From NCBI RefSeq assembly GCF_002479495.1, contig NZ_DLNQ01000007.1, positions 161,757 through 183,812 of the forward strand: 22,056 nucleotides of DNA. Reading direction: 5' to 3'. Under the pieces are notes generated by a model. That model did no database searches, was not told where the DNA came from, and was given only the letters and a program-made list of their open reading frames with translations. The translations under genes and the position numbers were made by a program. This document shows positions 1 to 8,997 of the stretch, piece by piece (the stretch's first letter is position 1; the number at the start of each line of letters is the position of its first letter). This DNA is from Brevundimonas sp. UBA7506. Lineage in GTDB: Bacteria; Pseudomonadota; Alphaproteobacteria; Caulobacterales; Caulobacteraceae.

Positions 1-22
1 GCCCAAGCCCGCCGCCGCCTGA
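1..22 (+). CDS. 3' end of an upstream gene (partial)
   Basis: One forward frame reads Pro-Lys-Pro-Ala-Ala-Ala and then TGA at 20-22. A Pro/Ala-rich tail of this kind is common in high-GC alphaproteobacterial proteins. A strong forward terminator follows within about 25 bases, which supports a gene ending here. Only six codons are visible, so no function can be given. Another forward frame stays open longer and cannot be excluded. Confidence 0.35.
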
Positions 23-46
23 GGCGTCAGCCGCTGAAAATGAAAC

Positions 47-75
47 GGCCGCCTCATCCCTGGGGCGGCCTTTTT
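47..75 (+). terminator. Rho-independent terminator, probably bidirectional
   Basis: GGCCGCC (47-53) pairs perfectly with GGCGGCC (64-70) around a 10-base loop, and five T follow at 71-75. That is a standard forward terminator for the gene ending at 22. On the minus strand the same stem is followed by a looser T-rich stretch, so it may also end the M14 peptidase transcript whose stop codon lies at 131. Confidence 0.8.
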
Positions 76-130
76 GCTGGGCGGTTTGGCAAGACTGGCG
101 GCGACCCGAGGGCCGCCGCCGTGACCAGTG

Positions 131-2944
131 CTACTCCCCGGCGCTGACCGCCGGCCCGTAGAAGAGGGCGTTGAACAGCAGGCGGACCGACGATCGGGCC
201 TGGGCGCGGTTGACCACGTCAGGACCCAGAACGATCACCCGGCCCTCGCCGTGCGGCAGGTCCAGCACCGCGTCCGAACCCGCCAGCTTCTGCGGACCGA
301 TGGCCCAGCCGCTGGCGACCGCGACCTGTTCCGGGTAGCGGACGATGGAGCCCGTCTGGCCGGTGTGGCGGAAGCCCGAGTTGCGGTTGAAGAAGACGTT
401 CATCTGGGCCGGGGCGCCGAAGGCCAGCGGCTGACGATTGTCGACCTCGGTCTTCAGGACCGCGCCGGGGATGAAGAAGTCGGTCGAGGCCGGAGCCTTG
501 CCGTCCGCGCCCAGCAGCACGTCCTGAACCGGCGCGCCCATGGCTGTGGCGAGACGGTGCGACGAGCCGATGGTCACCACGCTGCCGCCGCCGCGCACGA
601 AGGCGTCGATCTGCGGCACCGACTTCTCGGTCGTGATGTGGCCCAGCCAGCCGCGATACTCGGCCGGGATGGACTCAGGCTCAGGCTGGTCGCGCTGGGC
701 GGCCGCCGACAGGTCCGTCGGGATCATGTCCGAGGCGAAGACCAGGACGTCGAAGTCCTTGGCCAGATCGCCCGCGTCCAGACGCTGCGGATAGACCACC
801 TCGAACGGATACTCGAACTGCTCCAACATCCAGCGGGTCCAGCCGGAGGCCATGGAGCCGCCGTAGCGGTCGACCAAGCCGACGCGGACGGGCTTGAGCG
901 CGATCTTGTCGCCGCCGGGGGCGCGGGCGGCGGCATGGGCGTTCAGACCGAGGTCGCGCACGGCGGCCTCGACGATGGGACGGGCCGCGTCGCTGGCCGG
1001 GATCCACAGGGCGCCGGGGGCCAGGGTGGCGCGACCCGCGCGGGTCTCGCCTTCCTGCCAGAAGACCGGCACGCCCGCCTTCAGCAGGCGGTTGGACAGG
1101 ATGTAGCCGTTGACCGGGGCGTGATCGATCAGCCAGCCGGCGCGGCCCGAACCGTCGATCTTGCCGGGCGGCGGGGCCATGACGTCGCCGACGCGCTCGG
1201 TCGGGGCCTCGAAGCCGTCGAGGATGCGGTCGAACTTCACGCCCATCTGCAGCGCCAGGGTATAGCCGGTGGCGTCATAGGGCAGGGCGGGCGGACCGCC
1301 CGGATACTGCAGGTCGTGGGGGTGGTCCTGCGGCTCGAACATGTCCAGGACGTGCGGGCGATAGGCCTGGGCCGTCTTCACCACATAGGAACCTGCCGGA
1401 TAGGTCGTGCCGCCGATGGTGAAGGCGCGCGTGGCGCGGTCCACGTCCACGCCGGTCTTGATCAGGCTGTTCAGGAAGGCCACCGCGTTGGGCAGGTCGG
1501 CCTGATCCGCCGGGATGACATAGCCGCGCGGATCGCGACGCGCCGGATCGCGCAGCACCTTGTCATAGAGGGCCGGATCGACGCCGCGACGGCCCGCCGT
1601 GGGACCGGCGGCCTCGACCAGGGCCTCGACACCGGTCGGCGTGATGCGCCAGGTGTCGGTATTGCCCTTGTCGATGGCGTTCTGGCCCATGCGCCAGATG
1701 TTGAACAGCAGCCGGTCCTTGTTGCGCGAGGCGTAGTTCAGCACGGCGCGGTTGATCGACTGCGAGTACTCAATCGACTGGGCGAAATGCCAGGTTTGGG
1801 GCGCGACCGGCATGGGCAGGTCGTTGCGGGCCAGCTGGTTTTGCGGGATCAGGCTGATCTGGCTCGGCGTCGGGTGGCCGGTGATCTCGGTCAGCAGGCC
1901 GACCGCATTGTGGAAGTAGGTGATGGAGCGCTCCATCCCGTTGTTCCAGGTCGAGTAGCTGGCGCCGCTGCGCATGGTCGAGCCGGGCTTGCCCTCCTCG
2001 ATCAGGCGGCTGTGCATGGCCGCGCCCACTTCCGACAGGGTGCCCATGACCAGGGGGTCGTAGTTGTAGTTAAACGGGTCGCGGAAGGGCGGCATGAAGA
2101 CCACCGTCCCGGCGGGCGCCGTCTGGTGGTGGTTGTAGATGATCTGCGGGAACCACTCACGGAAGAACTGGCGGTTGACGTTGGTCGTCTCGGCCATGGC
2201 CGACAGGTAGTAGTCGCGGTTGTTATCGTGGCCGACGTACTTTTGATAAAGCACCGGGATCGAGGCGAACTCGCGCTTCAGCGGGTCCTCGTTGCGCATG
2301 TACCAGTTGGAGACCAGCTCCATCCCGTCCGGGTTCAGCGGCGCGAACAGGATGATCGTATCGTTCAGGACCCGCAGGGCCTCGGGGTCTTCCGCCGTCA
2401 GCCATTCATGCACGGCGGCGATCAGGGCTTGGGGCGGGACGGTCTCGGTCGAGTGCAGACCGCCGTCGATCCAGACCACGGCCTTGCCTTCGGCGGACAT
2501 GGCGCGGGCCTGTTCCTCGCTGACGCCCTCGGCCTTGGCCAGACGACGCGCGATCTCCTGATAGCGGTTCAGGTTGGCCAGGTTCTGCGGCGTCGAGACA
2601 ATGGCGATGTACTGGGTGCGCCCTTCCGAGGACTTGCCGATCTCGACCAGCTTCATCCGGTCCGACTGGCCGGCCAGGGTCTTCAGATAGGCTTCCCACT
2701 GGGTGTAGTTGACCAGGTGATAGTCGGCCCCGATCGCGTGCCCGAATGCTTCCTGAGGCGAAGTGATGCTCGACCTGGGCGTCGCGGCGGCGACGGCGAC
2801 CGGCGCCTCGGCCAGCGCGGCCTCATAGGCCAGGGCGCTGGCGCTGTTCAGGGCGAAGGCCGCGAACCCGACGGTGAGGGCCAGCAGAGGGCGGTGACGC
2901 GATACTCGGTTCCGCGCGACGGCGGGGGTAGGCGAACTTGTCAT
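131..2944 (-). CDS. secreted M14-family zinc carboxypeptidase
   Basis: This encodes a 937-residue exported M14 metallopeptidase, predicted to cleave C-terminal residues from peptides in the periplasm or outside the cell. The chosen ATG at 2942-2944 has AGGAA eight bases upstream and gives a signal peptide: basic start, hydrophobic core, and an Ala-Leu-Ala cleavage site near residue 39. An in-frame ATG at 3076 would add 44 residues without M14 character and bury the signal. Zinc and catalytic elements are visible: His-Ser-Thr-Glu at 164-167, an Asn-Arg-Asp substrate-binding motif near 242-244, His-His at 272-273, and a candidate catalytic Glu at 353 in LLTEITG. The region after about residue 400 is a long extension of unknown role; its last part resembles the class-I glutamine amidotransferase-like tails seen in large M14 proteins (weak inference). 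It is a single gene with no operon partner; its upstream neighbour is a methylase fragment on the other strand. Confidence 0.9.
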   Translation of the reverse strand: MTSSPTPAVARNRVSRHRPLLALTVGFAAFALNSASALAYEAALAEAPVAVAAATPRSSITSPQEAFGHAIGADYHLVNYTQWEAYLKTLAGQSDRMKLVEIGKSSEGRTQYIAIVSTPQNLANLNRYQEIARRLAKAEGVSEEQARAMSAEGKAVVWIDGGLHSTETVPPQALIAAVHEWLTAEDPEALRVLNDTIILFAPLNPDGMELVSNWYMRNEDPLKREFASIPVLYQKYVGHDNNRDYYLSAMAETTNVNRQFFREWFPQIIYNHHQTAPAGTVVFMPPFRDPFNYNYDPLVMGTLSEVGAAMHSRLIEEGKPGSTMRSGASYSTWNNGMERSITYFHNAVGLLTEITGHPTPSQISLIPQNQLARNDLPMPVAPQTWHFAQSIEYSQSINRAVLNYASRNKDRLLFNIWRMGQNAIDKGNTDTWRITPTGVEALVEAAGPTAGRRGVDPALYDKVLRDPARRDPRGYVIPADQADLPNAVAFLNSLIKTGVDVDRATRAFTIGGTTYPAGSYVVKTAQAYRPHVLDMFEPQDHPHDLQYPGGPPALPYDATGYTLALQMGVKFDRILDGFEAPTERVGDVMAPPPGKIDGSGRAGWLIDHAPVNGYILSNRLLKAGVPVFWQEGETRAGRATLAPGALWIPASDAARPIVEAAVRDLGLNAHAAARAPGGDKIALKPVRVGLVDRYGGSMASGWTRWMLEQFEYPFEVVYPQRLDAGDLAKDFDVLVFASDMIPTDLSAAAQRDQPEPESIPAEYRGWLGHITTEKSVPQIDAFVRGGGSVVTIGSSHRLATAMGAPVQDVLLGADGKAPASTDFFIPGAVLKTEVDNRQPLAFGAPAQMNVFFNRNSGFRHTGQTGSIVRYPEQVAVASGWAIGPQKLAGSDAVLDLPHGEGRVIVLGPDVVNRAQARSSVRLLFNALFYGPAVSAGE

Positions 2945-3089
2945 GGCGTTCCTGTCAAAAGCAGCAGCGGGGCGCTCAACACATGACGTTGCGGCAACGC
3001 TGATTCCTCCACGATGCTGTTGTTGCGGTCGATGTCCATGGCGAACACGCCGCGCACCGCGCTTTCGCCATGACACGGCGCATTAAGCC

Positions 3090-3310
3090 GCGGTCGAAAG
3101 GAGGCCAGCTGTCCGCCTATGCGGCGAACTCCCTCGATTTCGCCCTTCCTCAGCTCGAGCCTGATGGTGCCCGATACGATCTGATCATCGGCAACCCGCC
3201 TTTCATCCGTTCGCGGAACTTCTCGGACGCCAGCCGCGAAGCGGTTCACCGGGTGGCCGCCTGCCTGGACCTCCCTCACCAAAGCCGCTGCCGGCGCGCG
3301 ACAGACACCT
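3090..3310 (+). pseudogene. fragment of an N6-adenine DNA methyltransferase
   Basis: The forward frame contains RYDLIIGNPPFIRSRNF. Its Asn-Pro-Pro-Phe is the catalytic motif IV of gamma-type N6-adenine methyltransferases (Eco57I, PglX and similar restriction or BREX enzymes), and the following SDASREAV stretch also fits that family. The reading frame stays open from an ATG at 3070 to 3816, but everything after about 3310 is antisense to dnaE2 and looks like its shadow. The SAM-binding motif I and the target-recognition domain are absent. I read it as a remnant of about 70 codons of a gene that is normally several hundred codons or more. The exact edges are approximate. It suggests that a restriction-modification or defence locus once sat between the M14 peptidase and dnaE2. 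Confidence 0.7.
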
Positions 3311-3327
3311 TCGGCCTCACCTGCAGC

Positions 3328-6300
3328 TCAATGGAAATCCCGCGACCCTGGCAGAATGCGAACATCGCGCGGATGACGGTGCGGCGCATGGCGCGGCGGC
3401 TGCGGATTTGCGACGACGTCGGCGCGGGCAAGCTGAACCGTCGTGTCATGATCTTCCGACAGGCGCGTCAGTTCCGAAGAGCGGTCGATGATCTTGCGGG
3501 CGACCAGGTGGACCACGCCTTCCGGGCTCTTTTCCACCACGCCCTCGACCTCCATCAACCGGGCGGCCGTGACCTCGCGGCGGAACTGTTCGAACATCCG
3601 CGCCCAAAGGACGACGTTGGTGATGCCCGTCTCATCCTCCAGGGTGACGAAGATGGCGTTGCCCTTGCCGGGGCGTTGTCGCACCAGGACCACGCCCGCG
3701 ACCCGCACCAGGGAGGCGTTCCGTTTCGCTTCAGTCTGGGCGCAGGTGAGGATCCGCTCCGCGTCGAAGATGGGGCGCAGGATGGCCATGGGGTGGGCCT
3801 TCAGAGACAGGCGTAGGGTCTGGTAGTCGGCGGCGACATGCTCGCCCAGCGGCATGATCGGCAGGCGCGCGTCGGGCTCGGCGCCCAACTCGCGAGCGTC
3901 GATGGCGGCAAACAGGGGCAGCGGCGCATCGTCGGGCAGGCGGCGCACCGCCCACAAGGCCTGACGCCGATCTAGGCCCAGGGAGCGGAAGGCGTCGGCG
4001 TCGGCCAGCTTGCGCATGGCGGCTGACGGCAGTCCTGCGCGCCGGGCCAGGGTTTCGATGTCGGACGGGCGGAGGGCGCGGGCGGCGATCAGGGCCTTGG
4101 CCCAGTCTTCGCGGAAGCCGTCGATCTGGCGTAGGCCGATCCGCAGGGCCGGTCTCTTGTCAGAATCTTCCAGACTGTTGTCCCAGCCGCTGTGCGAGAC
4201 ATCGACCGGTCGCACCTCGACATCGTGGTCGCGGGCATCCCGCACGATCTGGGCCGGGGCGTAGAAGCCCATCGGCTGGCTGTTCAGCAGAGCGCAGGCG
4301 AAGGCCGCCGGATAGTGGTGTTTGATCCATGACGAGACATAGACCAACTGGGCGAAGGAGGCGGCGTGGCTTTCCGGGAAGCCGTAGGAGCCGAAGCCCT
4401 TGATTTGGTCGAAGCAACGCCGGGCGAAGGTCGGATCGTAACCGCGCGCGATCATCGTGCCGACCATTCGGTCCTCGTAGGTGTGCAGGGTGCCGTCGCC
4501 CCGGAAGGTGCCCATGGCCTTGCGCAGGCCGTTGGCCTCCTTGTCCGAGAACTCGGCGGCGACCATGGCCACCTTCATCGCCTGTTCCTGAAACAGGGGT
4601 ACGCCCAGGGTCTTCTCCAGCACCTTCTTCAGTTCGTCCTGGGGATACCGAGGTCCGGGCTTGGAATAGTCCGGCTCCTCCAACCCGTTGCGACGTTGCA
4701 GATAGGGGTGGACCATGTCGCCCTGGATCGGGCCGGGCCGAACAATGGCGACCTGGATCACCAGGTCATAGAGTTTGCGCGGCTTCAGCCGGGGCAACAT
4801 GTTGATCTGGGCACGACTCTCGACCTGGAAGACGCCGATGGAGTCGCCCTTGCACAGCATGTCGTAAACGCCGGGATCGTCGGCGGGGATCGTATGAAGC
4901 GCCCAGTCCTTGCCTTGATGGGCGCGGATCAGATCGAAGGCCTTGCGGATGCAGGTCAGCATGCCGAGCGCCAGCACATCGACCTTCATCAGGCGCAGTT
5001 CGTCGATGTCGTCCTTGTCCCACTCGATGAAGGTGCGATCGACCATGGCGGCGTTGCCGATGGGTACGAGCTCGTCGAGGCGGTCTTGGGTCAGGACGAA
5101 GCCGCCGACATGCTGGGACAGGTGACGGGGAAAGCCCAGCAGCCGCGTCGCCATCGCCACCGCGCGACGGATCAGCGGATTGGCGGGATTCAGGCCGGCC
5201 TGTTCGACATGGCGGTCGCCTATCTCCGAGCCCCAACTGCCCCACTGACTGGAGGCCAGACGGGCGGTTACGTCCTCGGTCAGGCCCAGGGCCTTGCCGA
5301 CGTCGCGGATGGCGCTCTTGGGACGATAGCGGATGACGGTGGCGGCGATGCCGGCGCGCTCGCGGCCATAACGGTTGTAGATGTGCTGGATGACCTCCTC
5401 GCGGCGCTCGTGCTCGAAGTCGACGTCGATGTCGGGCGGCTCGCCCCGGTCCGACGACAGAAAACGTTCGAACAGCAGGTCGGATTCCGCCGGATCCACC
5501 GCCGTGATCCCCAGCACATAGCAGACAGCGGAATTGGCCGCTGAACCACGTCCTTGGCAGAGGATGCGCTTGTCACGGGCTACCCGGACGATGTCGTATA
5601 TGGTCAGGAAATACGGCGCGTAGTCTTCCTTTGCGATGAAGGCCAACTCCTTCTCCAGCAGCAGCCGCACCTTTTCAGGAATGCCGTAGGAATAGCGGAC
5701 TTCGGCGTGTCGCCAGGTCAGATGCTCCAGCCACTCCTGCGGGGTCTTGTTCGGTGGCGTCGTCTCCTCGGGATATTGGTAGCTGATGTCGCCCAGGTCG
5801 AAGCCGACGCGGGCCAGCAGGTTTCCGGTCTCGGCCACCGCCTCGGGCGCATCGCGGAATAGGCGCAGCATTTCGGCGGGCGGCTTCAGCCAACGTTCGC
5901 CATTGGCGTTCAGACGTCGCCCCGCCGCCTCGATCGTGACGCCTTCACGGATGCAGGTCAGGACGTCCTGCAGATCACGCTGATCGGCGTCATGATAGAG
6001 GACGTCGTTGACCGCCAGCAGCGGGACGCCGCTCTGTCCTGCCAGCGCCTTCAGCCGCGCCAGCCTGCGCCGGTCGTCGCCGCTCCGCCCCATGGCGACG
6101 CCCAGCCAGACCGCGCCGGGCGCGGCCTCGGTCAGGCGATCCAGCGTCCGGTCCATACTGTCCAGACGCGCATCCGACATGACGATCAGCAGCAGATCCT
6201 CCGGCGCGGCGATCAGGTCGCCCAGCCCGATCTCGCATTGGCCCTTTACAGCCCGGCGGTTGCCCAGGGTCAGCAACCGCGTCAGCCGCCCCCATCCGGC

Positions 6301-6693
6301 CCGCGTCTCGGGATAGGCGATGATGTCGGGCGTGCCGTCGTTGAAAGCCAGACGCGCCCCGGTCGCCAGCTTGAAGCCCGCCGCCCGCCGTCTGACCTCG
6401 TCCGACAGGGCCGGGTCGTTCAGCGGATCCTCGACATAGGTCACTTCGCCAGGCCCCGCGCCGTCGCGCACCACATCGGGCGGCGACAGACCCTCTTCAC
6501 GCAGACTGCGTAGGGCGCTCCAGGCCCGCACCACGCCTGCGACCGTGTTGCGGTCGGCCAGGCCCAGCCCCGTATGACCGCGCAGGATCGCGGTCAGCAC
6601 CAGATCCTTCGGATGCGACGCCCCGCGCAGGAAGGAGAAGTTACTGGCGGTCGCCAGTTCGGCATAGGCGGGCCCAAGAGCGGGGGCGGTCAT
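3328..6693 (-). CDS. dnaE2: error-prone DNA polymerase DnaE2 (ImuC)
   Basis: This is the 1121-residue alpha-subunit-like C-family polymerase of the SOS mutasome; with ImuA and ImuB it carries out translesion synthesis and damage-induced mutagenesis. A PHP domain begins near residue 8 (AYAELATASNFSFLRGASHP). GRGSAANS lies at about 381-388. The catalytic PDIDVDF lies at 420-426, with the metal-binding aspartates. An OB-fold region runs from about 995 to 1065. The tail ends GSRDFH, close to the usual DnaE2 ending. Length is normal for DnaE2. The start at 6691-6693 overlaps the imuB stop as ATGA, so translation is probably coupled. The frame stays open upstream to 6831, but those codons lie inside imuB and are not DnaE2-like. 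Expression should follow the LexA-controlled imuA promoter. It ends just beside the methylase fragment. Confidence 0.97.
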   Translation of the reverse strand: MTAPALGPAYAELATASNFSFLRGASHPKDLVLTAILRGHTGLGLADRNTVAGVVRAWSALRSLREEGLSPPDVVRDGAGPGEVTYVEDPLNDPALSDEVRRRAAGFKLATGARLAFNDGTPDIIAYPETRAGWGRLTRLLTLGNRRAVKGQCEIGLGDLIAAPEDLLLIVMSDARLDSMDRTLDRLTEAAPGAVWLGVAMGRSGDDRRRLARLKALAGQSGVPLLAVNDVLYHDADQRDLQDVLTCIREGVTIEAAGRRLNANGERWLKPPAEMLRLFRDAPEAVAETGNLLARVGFDLGDISYQYPEETTPPNKTPQEWLEHLTWRHAEVRYSYGIPEKVRLLLEKELAFIAKEDYAPYFLTIYDIVRVARDKRILCQGRGSAANSAVCYVLGITAVDPAESDLLFERFLSSDRGEPPDIDVDFEHERREEVIQHIYNRYGRERAGIAATVIRYRPKSAIRDVGKALGLTEDVTARLASSQWGSWGSEIGDRHVEQAGLNPANPLIRRAVAMATRLLGFPRHLSQHVGGFVLTQDRLDELVPIGNAAMVDRTFIEWDKDDIDELRLMKVDVLALGMLTCIRKAFDLIRAHQGKDWALHTIPADDPGVYDMLCKGDSIGVFQVESRAQINMLPRLKPRKLYDLVIQVAIVRPGPIQGDMVHPYLQRRNGLEEPDYSKPGPRYPQDELKKVLEKTLGVPLFQEQAMKVAMVAAEFSDKEANGLRKAMGTFRGDGTLHTYEDRMVGTMIARGYDPTFARRCFDQIKGFGSYGFPESHAASFAQLVYVSSWIKHHYPAAFACALLNSQPMGFYAPAQIVRDARDHDVEVRPVDVSHSGWDNSLEDSDKRPALRIGLRQIDGFREDWAKALIAARALRPSDIETLARRAGLPSAAMRKLADADAFRSLGLDRRQALWAVRRLPDDAPLPLFAAIDARELGAEPDARLPIMPLGEHVAADYQTLRLSLKAHPMAILRPIFDAERILTCAQTEAKRNASLVRVAGVVLVRQRPGKGNAIFVTLEDETGITNVVLWARMFEQFRREVTAARLMEVEGVVEKSPEGVVHLVARKIIDRSSELTRLSEDHDTTVQLARADVVANPQPPRHAPHRHPRDVRILPGSRDFH

Positions 6694-8252
6694 GCGAACA
6701 GGCCGTGGACGAACCAGCGCGGTTCGTCGGTCTCGCCGTACAGGCCCTGACGGAACAGCCAGAAGCGGCGGCCCTCTCGGTCCTCGACGCGGTAATAGTC
6801 GCGGGTTTCCTGATCGGGCGCACGCCACCACTCGCCGCCGATCCGCTCTGGCCCTTCGGCCAGGGCTACCTCGTGCAGCACCCGCCGCCAGCGGAACCGA
6901 AGGGGCGAGCCGTCCGGCACCTCGGCCAGGGTTTCGATCGGCTGGGGCGGGTCGAACATCTGCAGTGGGCGCAAAGGCGGATCGCCGGGGATCCGCTCCG
7001 GCCAGTGCTCGGGCGTTCCCGTCGCTGTCATCGCGGCCGGGACGAGACGCGACGCCCGCTCGGGGATGTGCGACTCCAAAGGCTCGAAGCGCAGCACGGC
7101 CTCGGGGCCGAGACGGGCAGTTAGACGGTCGATTAGGCGACTGAAATCCTCATCATCGAGGCGGCCGCCGTCCAGGCCGCGCTGGGCCGGCTTCAGTCTC
7201 TGAGTCTCCAGAACCGACAGCCGCATCTGGTCGAAACCGAAGCCAGGATCCAGCGGATTGGACAGGGCCGCCAGCCGTTCGCGGAACAGGCGCAGCACGG
7301 CGTCCACATCCCGGGTCGCCCGGCCGGTCCGTGCAACGATACGGCGGACCTGACCGTCGATACGATAGAAGCCGGCCTCGAAGGTGCGCCCGCCCTGGCC
7401 CGCCTGGTCCAGCCGGTCGGCAACGTCAGTCAGCAGGTCGGACAGGACGCGCTCCACGTCCGCATCTGTTTGGATGGGTTCGAAGAAGACGCGGTCAACA
7501 GTGATGGGCGACGGCGGGCGATGCGGTGTGATGCGGACATCTTCGTCGCCTAGAATGCGGGCCAGACGCGCGGGAAAGTCCGTCCCGAAGCGGGCGGCCA
7601 GTGGCGCGCGCGGTCGGTCATCTAAGTCGGCGATCCGCTTCAACCCCGCCCGCTGCAACGCTTGGGCGTCGCGCTCAGGCAGTTCCAAGGCCGCAACCGG
7701 CAAACGGCACACCGCCTGTCGATCCTCACGCGCCTCGAACAAGCCGCCCGGCCCGAACCGGGCCAGGGCCCGCGCCGCTTGGGGCGTTGAGGCCAGGGCG
7801 CTGCGAACCTTCAGGCCGATGCGCCCCGCGCGATCATGGGCGGTGCGGACCAGGCCAGCCTCGCCGCCGAACAGATGAGCGCAGCCGGTGACGTCCAGCA
7901 TCAGACCATGCGGGGCGTCTTCGGCGATCATGGGGGTGAAGCGGCCGAAGTCCTCCATCACCTGCTGCAGCAGGGCTGCATCCGCCTCGGGTCTGTGAAC
8001 GGTGGTGCGTAGGGAAGGCGTCCGAGCCCGCGCATCGGCCAGGGTTAGGCCGGGCGTCAGGCCCGATCTCGCCGCCGCCGGATCGACCGCAGCCAGACGC
8101 AGGGCACCGCCGACTTTCTCGACCAGGACTACAGGCGCCGCATCAAGCGACGCGTCGCCCGCGCTCGCCCCACGTCTCAGCCGGTCGTTGGGGAGCCACG
8201 GGAACCACAGTGCCAGATAGCGGCGCCGGTTCGCGGAAAGATCGGGCGTCAC
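6690..8252 (-). CDS. imuB: ImuB, catalytically inactive Y-family polymerase-like protein
   Basis: This is a 520-residue Y-family relative that acts as the hub of the mutasome, linking DnaE2, ImuA and the beta clamp. The N-terminus reads RRRYLALWFPWLPNDRL, where active Y-family enzymes carry catalytic aspartates. The usual Ser-x-Asp-Glu element is replaced by PHGLMLDVTGCAHLF, so polymerase activity is not expected, as is known for ImuB. The C-terminus GLYGETDEPRWFVHGLFA is typical of the family. The start is GTG at 8250-8252, with GGAG about ten bases upstream. This start lies 110 bases inside imuA in another frame, and ImuB-like sequence is already clear by residue 10 (about 8225), so the overlap is real. 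The stop overlaps the dnaE2 start by four bases. It is the middle gene of the SOS operon. Confidence 0.95.
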   Translation of the reverse strand: MTPDLSANRRRYLALWFPWLPNDRLRRGASAGDASLDAAPVVLVEKVGGALRLAAVDPAAARSGLTPGLTLADARARTPSLRTTVHRPEADAALLQQVMEDFGRFTPMIAEDAPHGLMLDVTGCAHLFGGEAGLVRTAHDRAGRIGLKVRSALASTPQAARALARFGPGGLFEAREDRQAVCRLPVAALELPERDAQALQRAGLKRIADLDDRPRAPLAARFGTDFPARLARILGDEDVRITPHRPPSPITVDRVFFEPIQTDADVERVLSDLLTDVADRLDQAGQGGRTFEAGFYRIDGQVRRIVARTGRATRDVDAVLRLFRERLAALSNPLDPGFGFDQMRLSVLETQRLKPAQRGLDGGRLDDEDFSRLIDRLTARLGPEAVLRFEPLESHIPERASRLVPAAMTATGTPEHWPERIPGDPPLRPLQMFDPPQPIETLAEVPDGSPLRFRWRRVLHEVALAEGPERIGGEWWRAPDQETRDYYRVEDREGRRFWLFRQGLYGETDEPRWFVHGLFA

Positions 8253-8925
8253 GATCCCACTCCAGGGTCCAACTTCTCTGTTCGCCCCCGCCGCGTCGCC
8301 GCAGCAGGGTAACGGAAAAAGACGGCCGCCCCGGCGCTCCCCCTTCCAACGGCGTGGACGCCGCCGCCTGCACCGACCATCGCGTCTCGGCCGCGCTGGG
8401 CGCGGGCGTCGCTCCGGCCCGCGCCAGGAACAGCGTCCCGCCGCCCGTCTCTGCTGCCAGGGCCAGACGACGGCTGGCGGTCAGAGACAGGGCCTTGGCC
8501 TCGCCCCAGGCGCTGAGCAGCACAGCACCCACCGCAGGCGTCCGCAGAGCCTCTTCGCCGATGGCCAACAGGGTCTGGATGTCCGGCGCCCGCACCAGCA
8601 GCACGTCGGACGGCGCCAGCCCCATCTCGTGCAGGCCGGGGCCGTGCGGTCGCCCAGCCTCCATTCCCATCATCTCGTGCAGCCCCCAGACGACGATCCG
8701 CCCATTCGCCGCCTGGATCCCAGCGCCAAGTCCGAAAGCGTTGACCGCCACGGCGTCGGCGGGCGTCGCCGCATAAAGGTCGTGCAGGACGCCGCGCGCC
8801 CATCGCGCCGGAAACTCGGTGGAAGATGAAGCCTGTCGAGACGCCGCAGACGTCTGCGACACGCCCAGCGTTGCGAGCTGGGCGCGCAGGGTGGTCAGAC
8901 GATCATTGGGATTAATGTTCTCCAT
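8143..8925 (-). CDS. imuA: ImuA, SOS mutasome accessory protein
   Basis: This is a 260-residue RecA/SulA-like protein, the first gene of imuA-imuB-dnaE2. ImuA is needed for DnaE2-dependent mutagenesis and is thought to couple the mutasome to RecA. Family-like segments include FPARWARGVLHDLYA near the start, the GRIVVWGLHEMM region in the middle, and RSWTLEWDRDARSF near the end. The ATG at 8923-8925 has no convincing Shine-Dalgarno sequence. The LexA box covers the start codon, and a candidate TTGACT promoter would begin transcription almost on the ATG, so the message may be leaderless. The last 110 bases overlap imuB in a different frame. Confidence 0.93.
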   Translation of the reverse strand: MENINPNDRLTTLRAQLATLGVSQTSAASRQASSSTEFPARWARGVLHDLYAATPADAVAVNAFGLGAGIQAANGRIVVWGLHEMMGMEAGRPHGPGLHEMGLAPSDVLLVRAPDIQTLLAIGEEALRTPAVGAVLLSAWGEAKALSLTASRRLALAAETGGGTLFLARAGATPAPSAAETRWSVQAAASTPLEGGAPGRPSFSVTLLRRRGGGEQRSWTLEWDRDARSFREPAPLSGTVVPVAPQRPAETWGERGRRVA

Positions 8926-8931
8926 TTGTTC
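8917..8931. promoter_or_regulatory. LexA (SOS) box, GTTC-N7-GTTC
   Basis: GTTC (8917-8920), seven bases, then GTTC (8928-8931) is an exact match to the alphaproteobacterial LexA operator known from Caulobacter and Rhizobiales. It spans the imuA ATG, which occupies 8923-8925. LexA bound here would block transcription initiation of imuA-imuB-dnaE2. Confidence 0.9.
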
Positions 8932-8932
8932 T

Positions 8933-8962
8933 ATATGACGCGCGGAGCCCCTGTTGAGTCAA
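8933..8962 (-). promoter_or_regulatory. candidate imuA promoter
   Basis: On the minus strand TTGACT (8957-8962) is followed after 18 bases by TCATAT (8933-8938). With normal spacing, transcription would start within a few bases of the imuA ATG, giving a leaderless or nearly leaderless message. The -35 match is good and the -10 match is weak. The neighbouring LexA box is what makes the assignment credible. Confidence 0.5.
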
Positions 8963-8997
8963 GGATGCTGTCGCCGAGCGCAGAACCGGAAGCCGGC

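Noticed and set aside
128..2986. 952-codon forward open frame opposite the M14 peptidase
   Set aside because: It is an antisense shadow of a long high-GC gene; its translation is low-complexity Arg/Gly/Val/Asp with no recognisable domain, while the minus strand has a signal peptide and zinc motifs.
3070..3816. 248-codon forward open frame taken as an intact methyltransferase
   Set aside because: Only about the first third resembles a methyltransferase; the rest lies antisense to dnaE2 and essential motifs are missing.
4366..5544. 392-codon forward open frame inside dnaE2
   Set aside because: Antisense to the conserved DnaE2 polymerase core; no independent domain.
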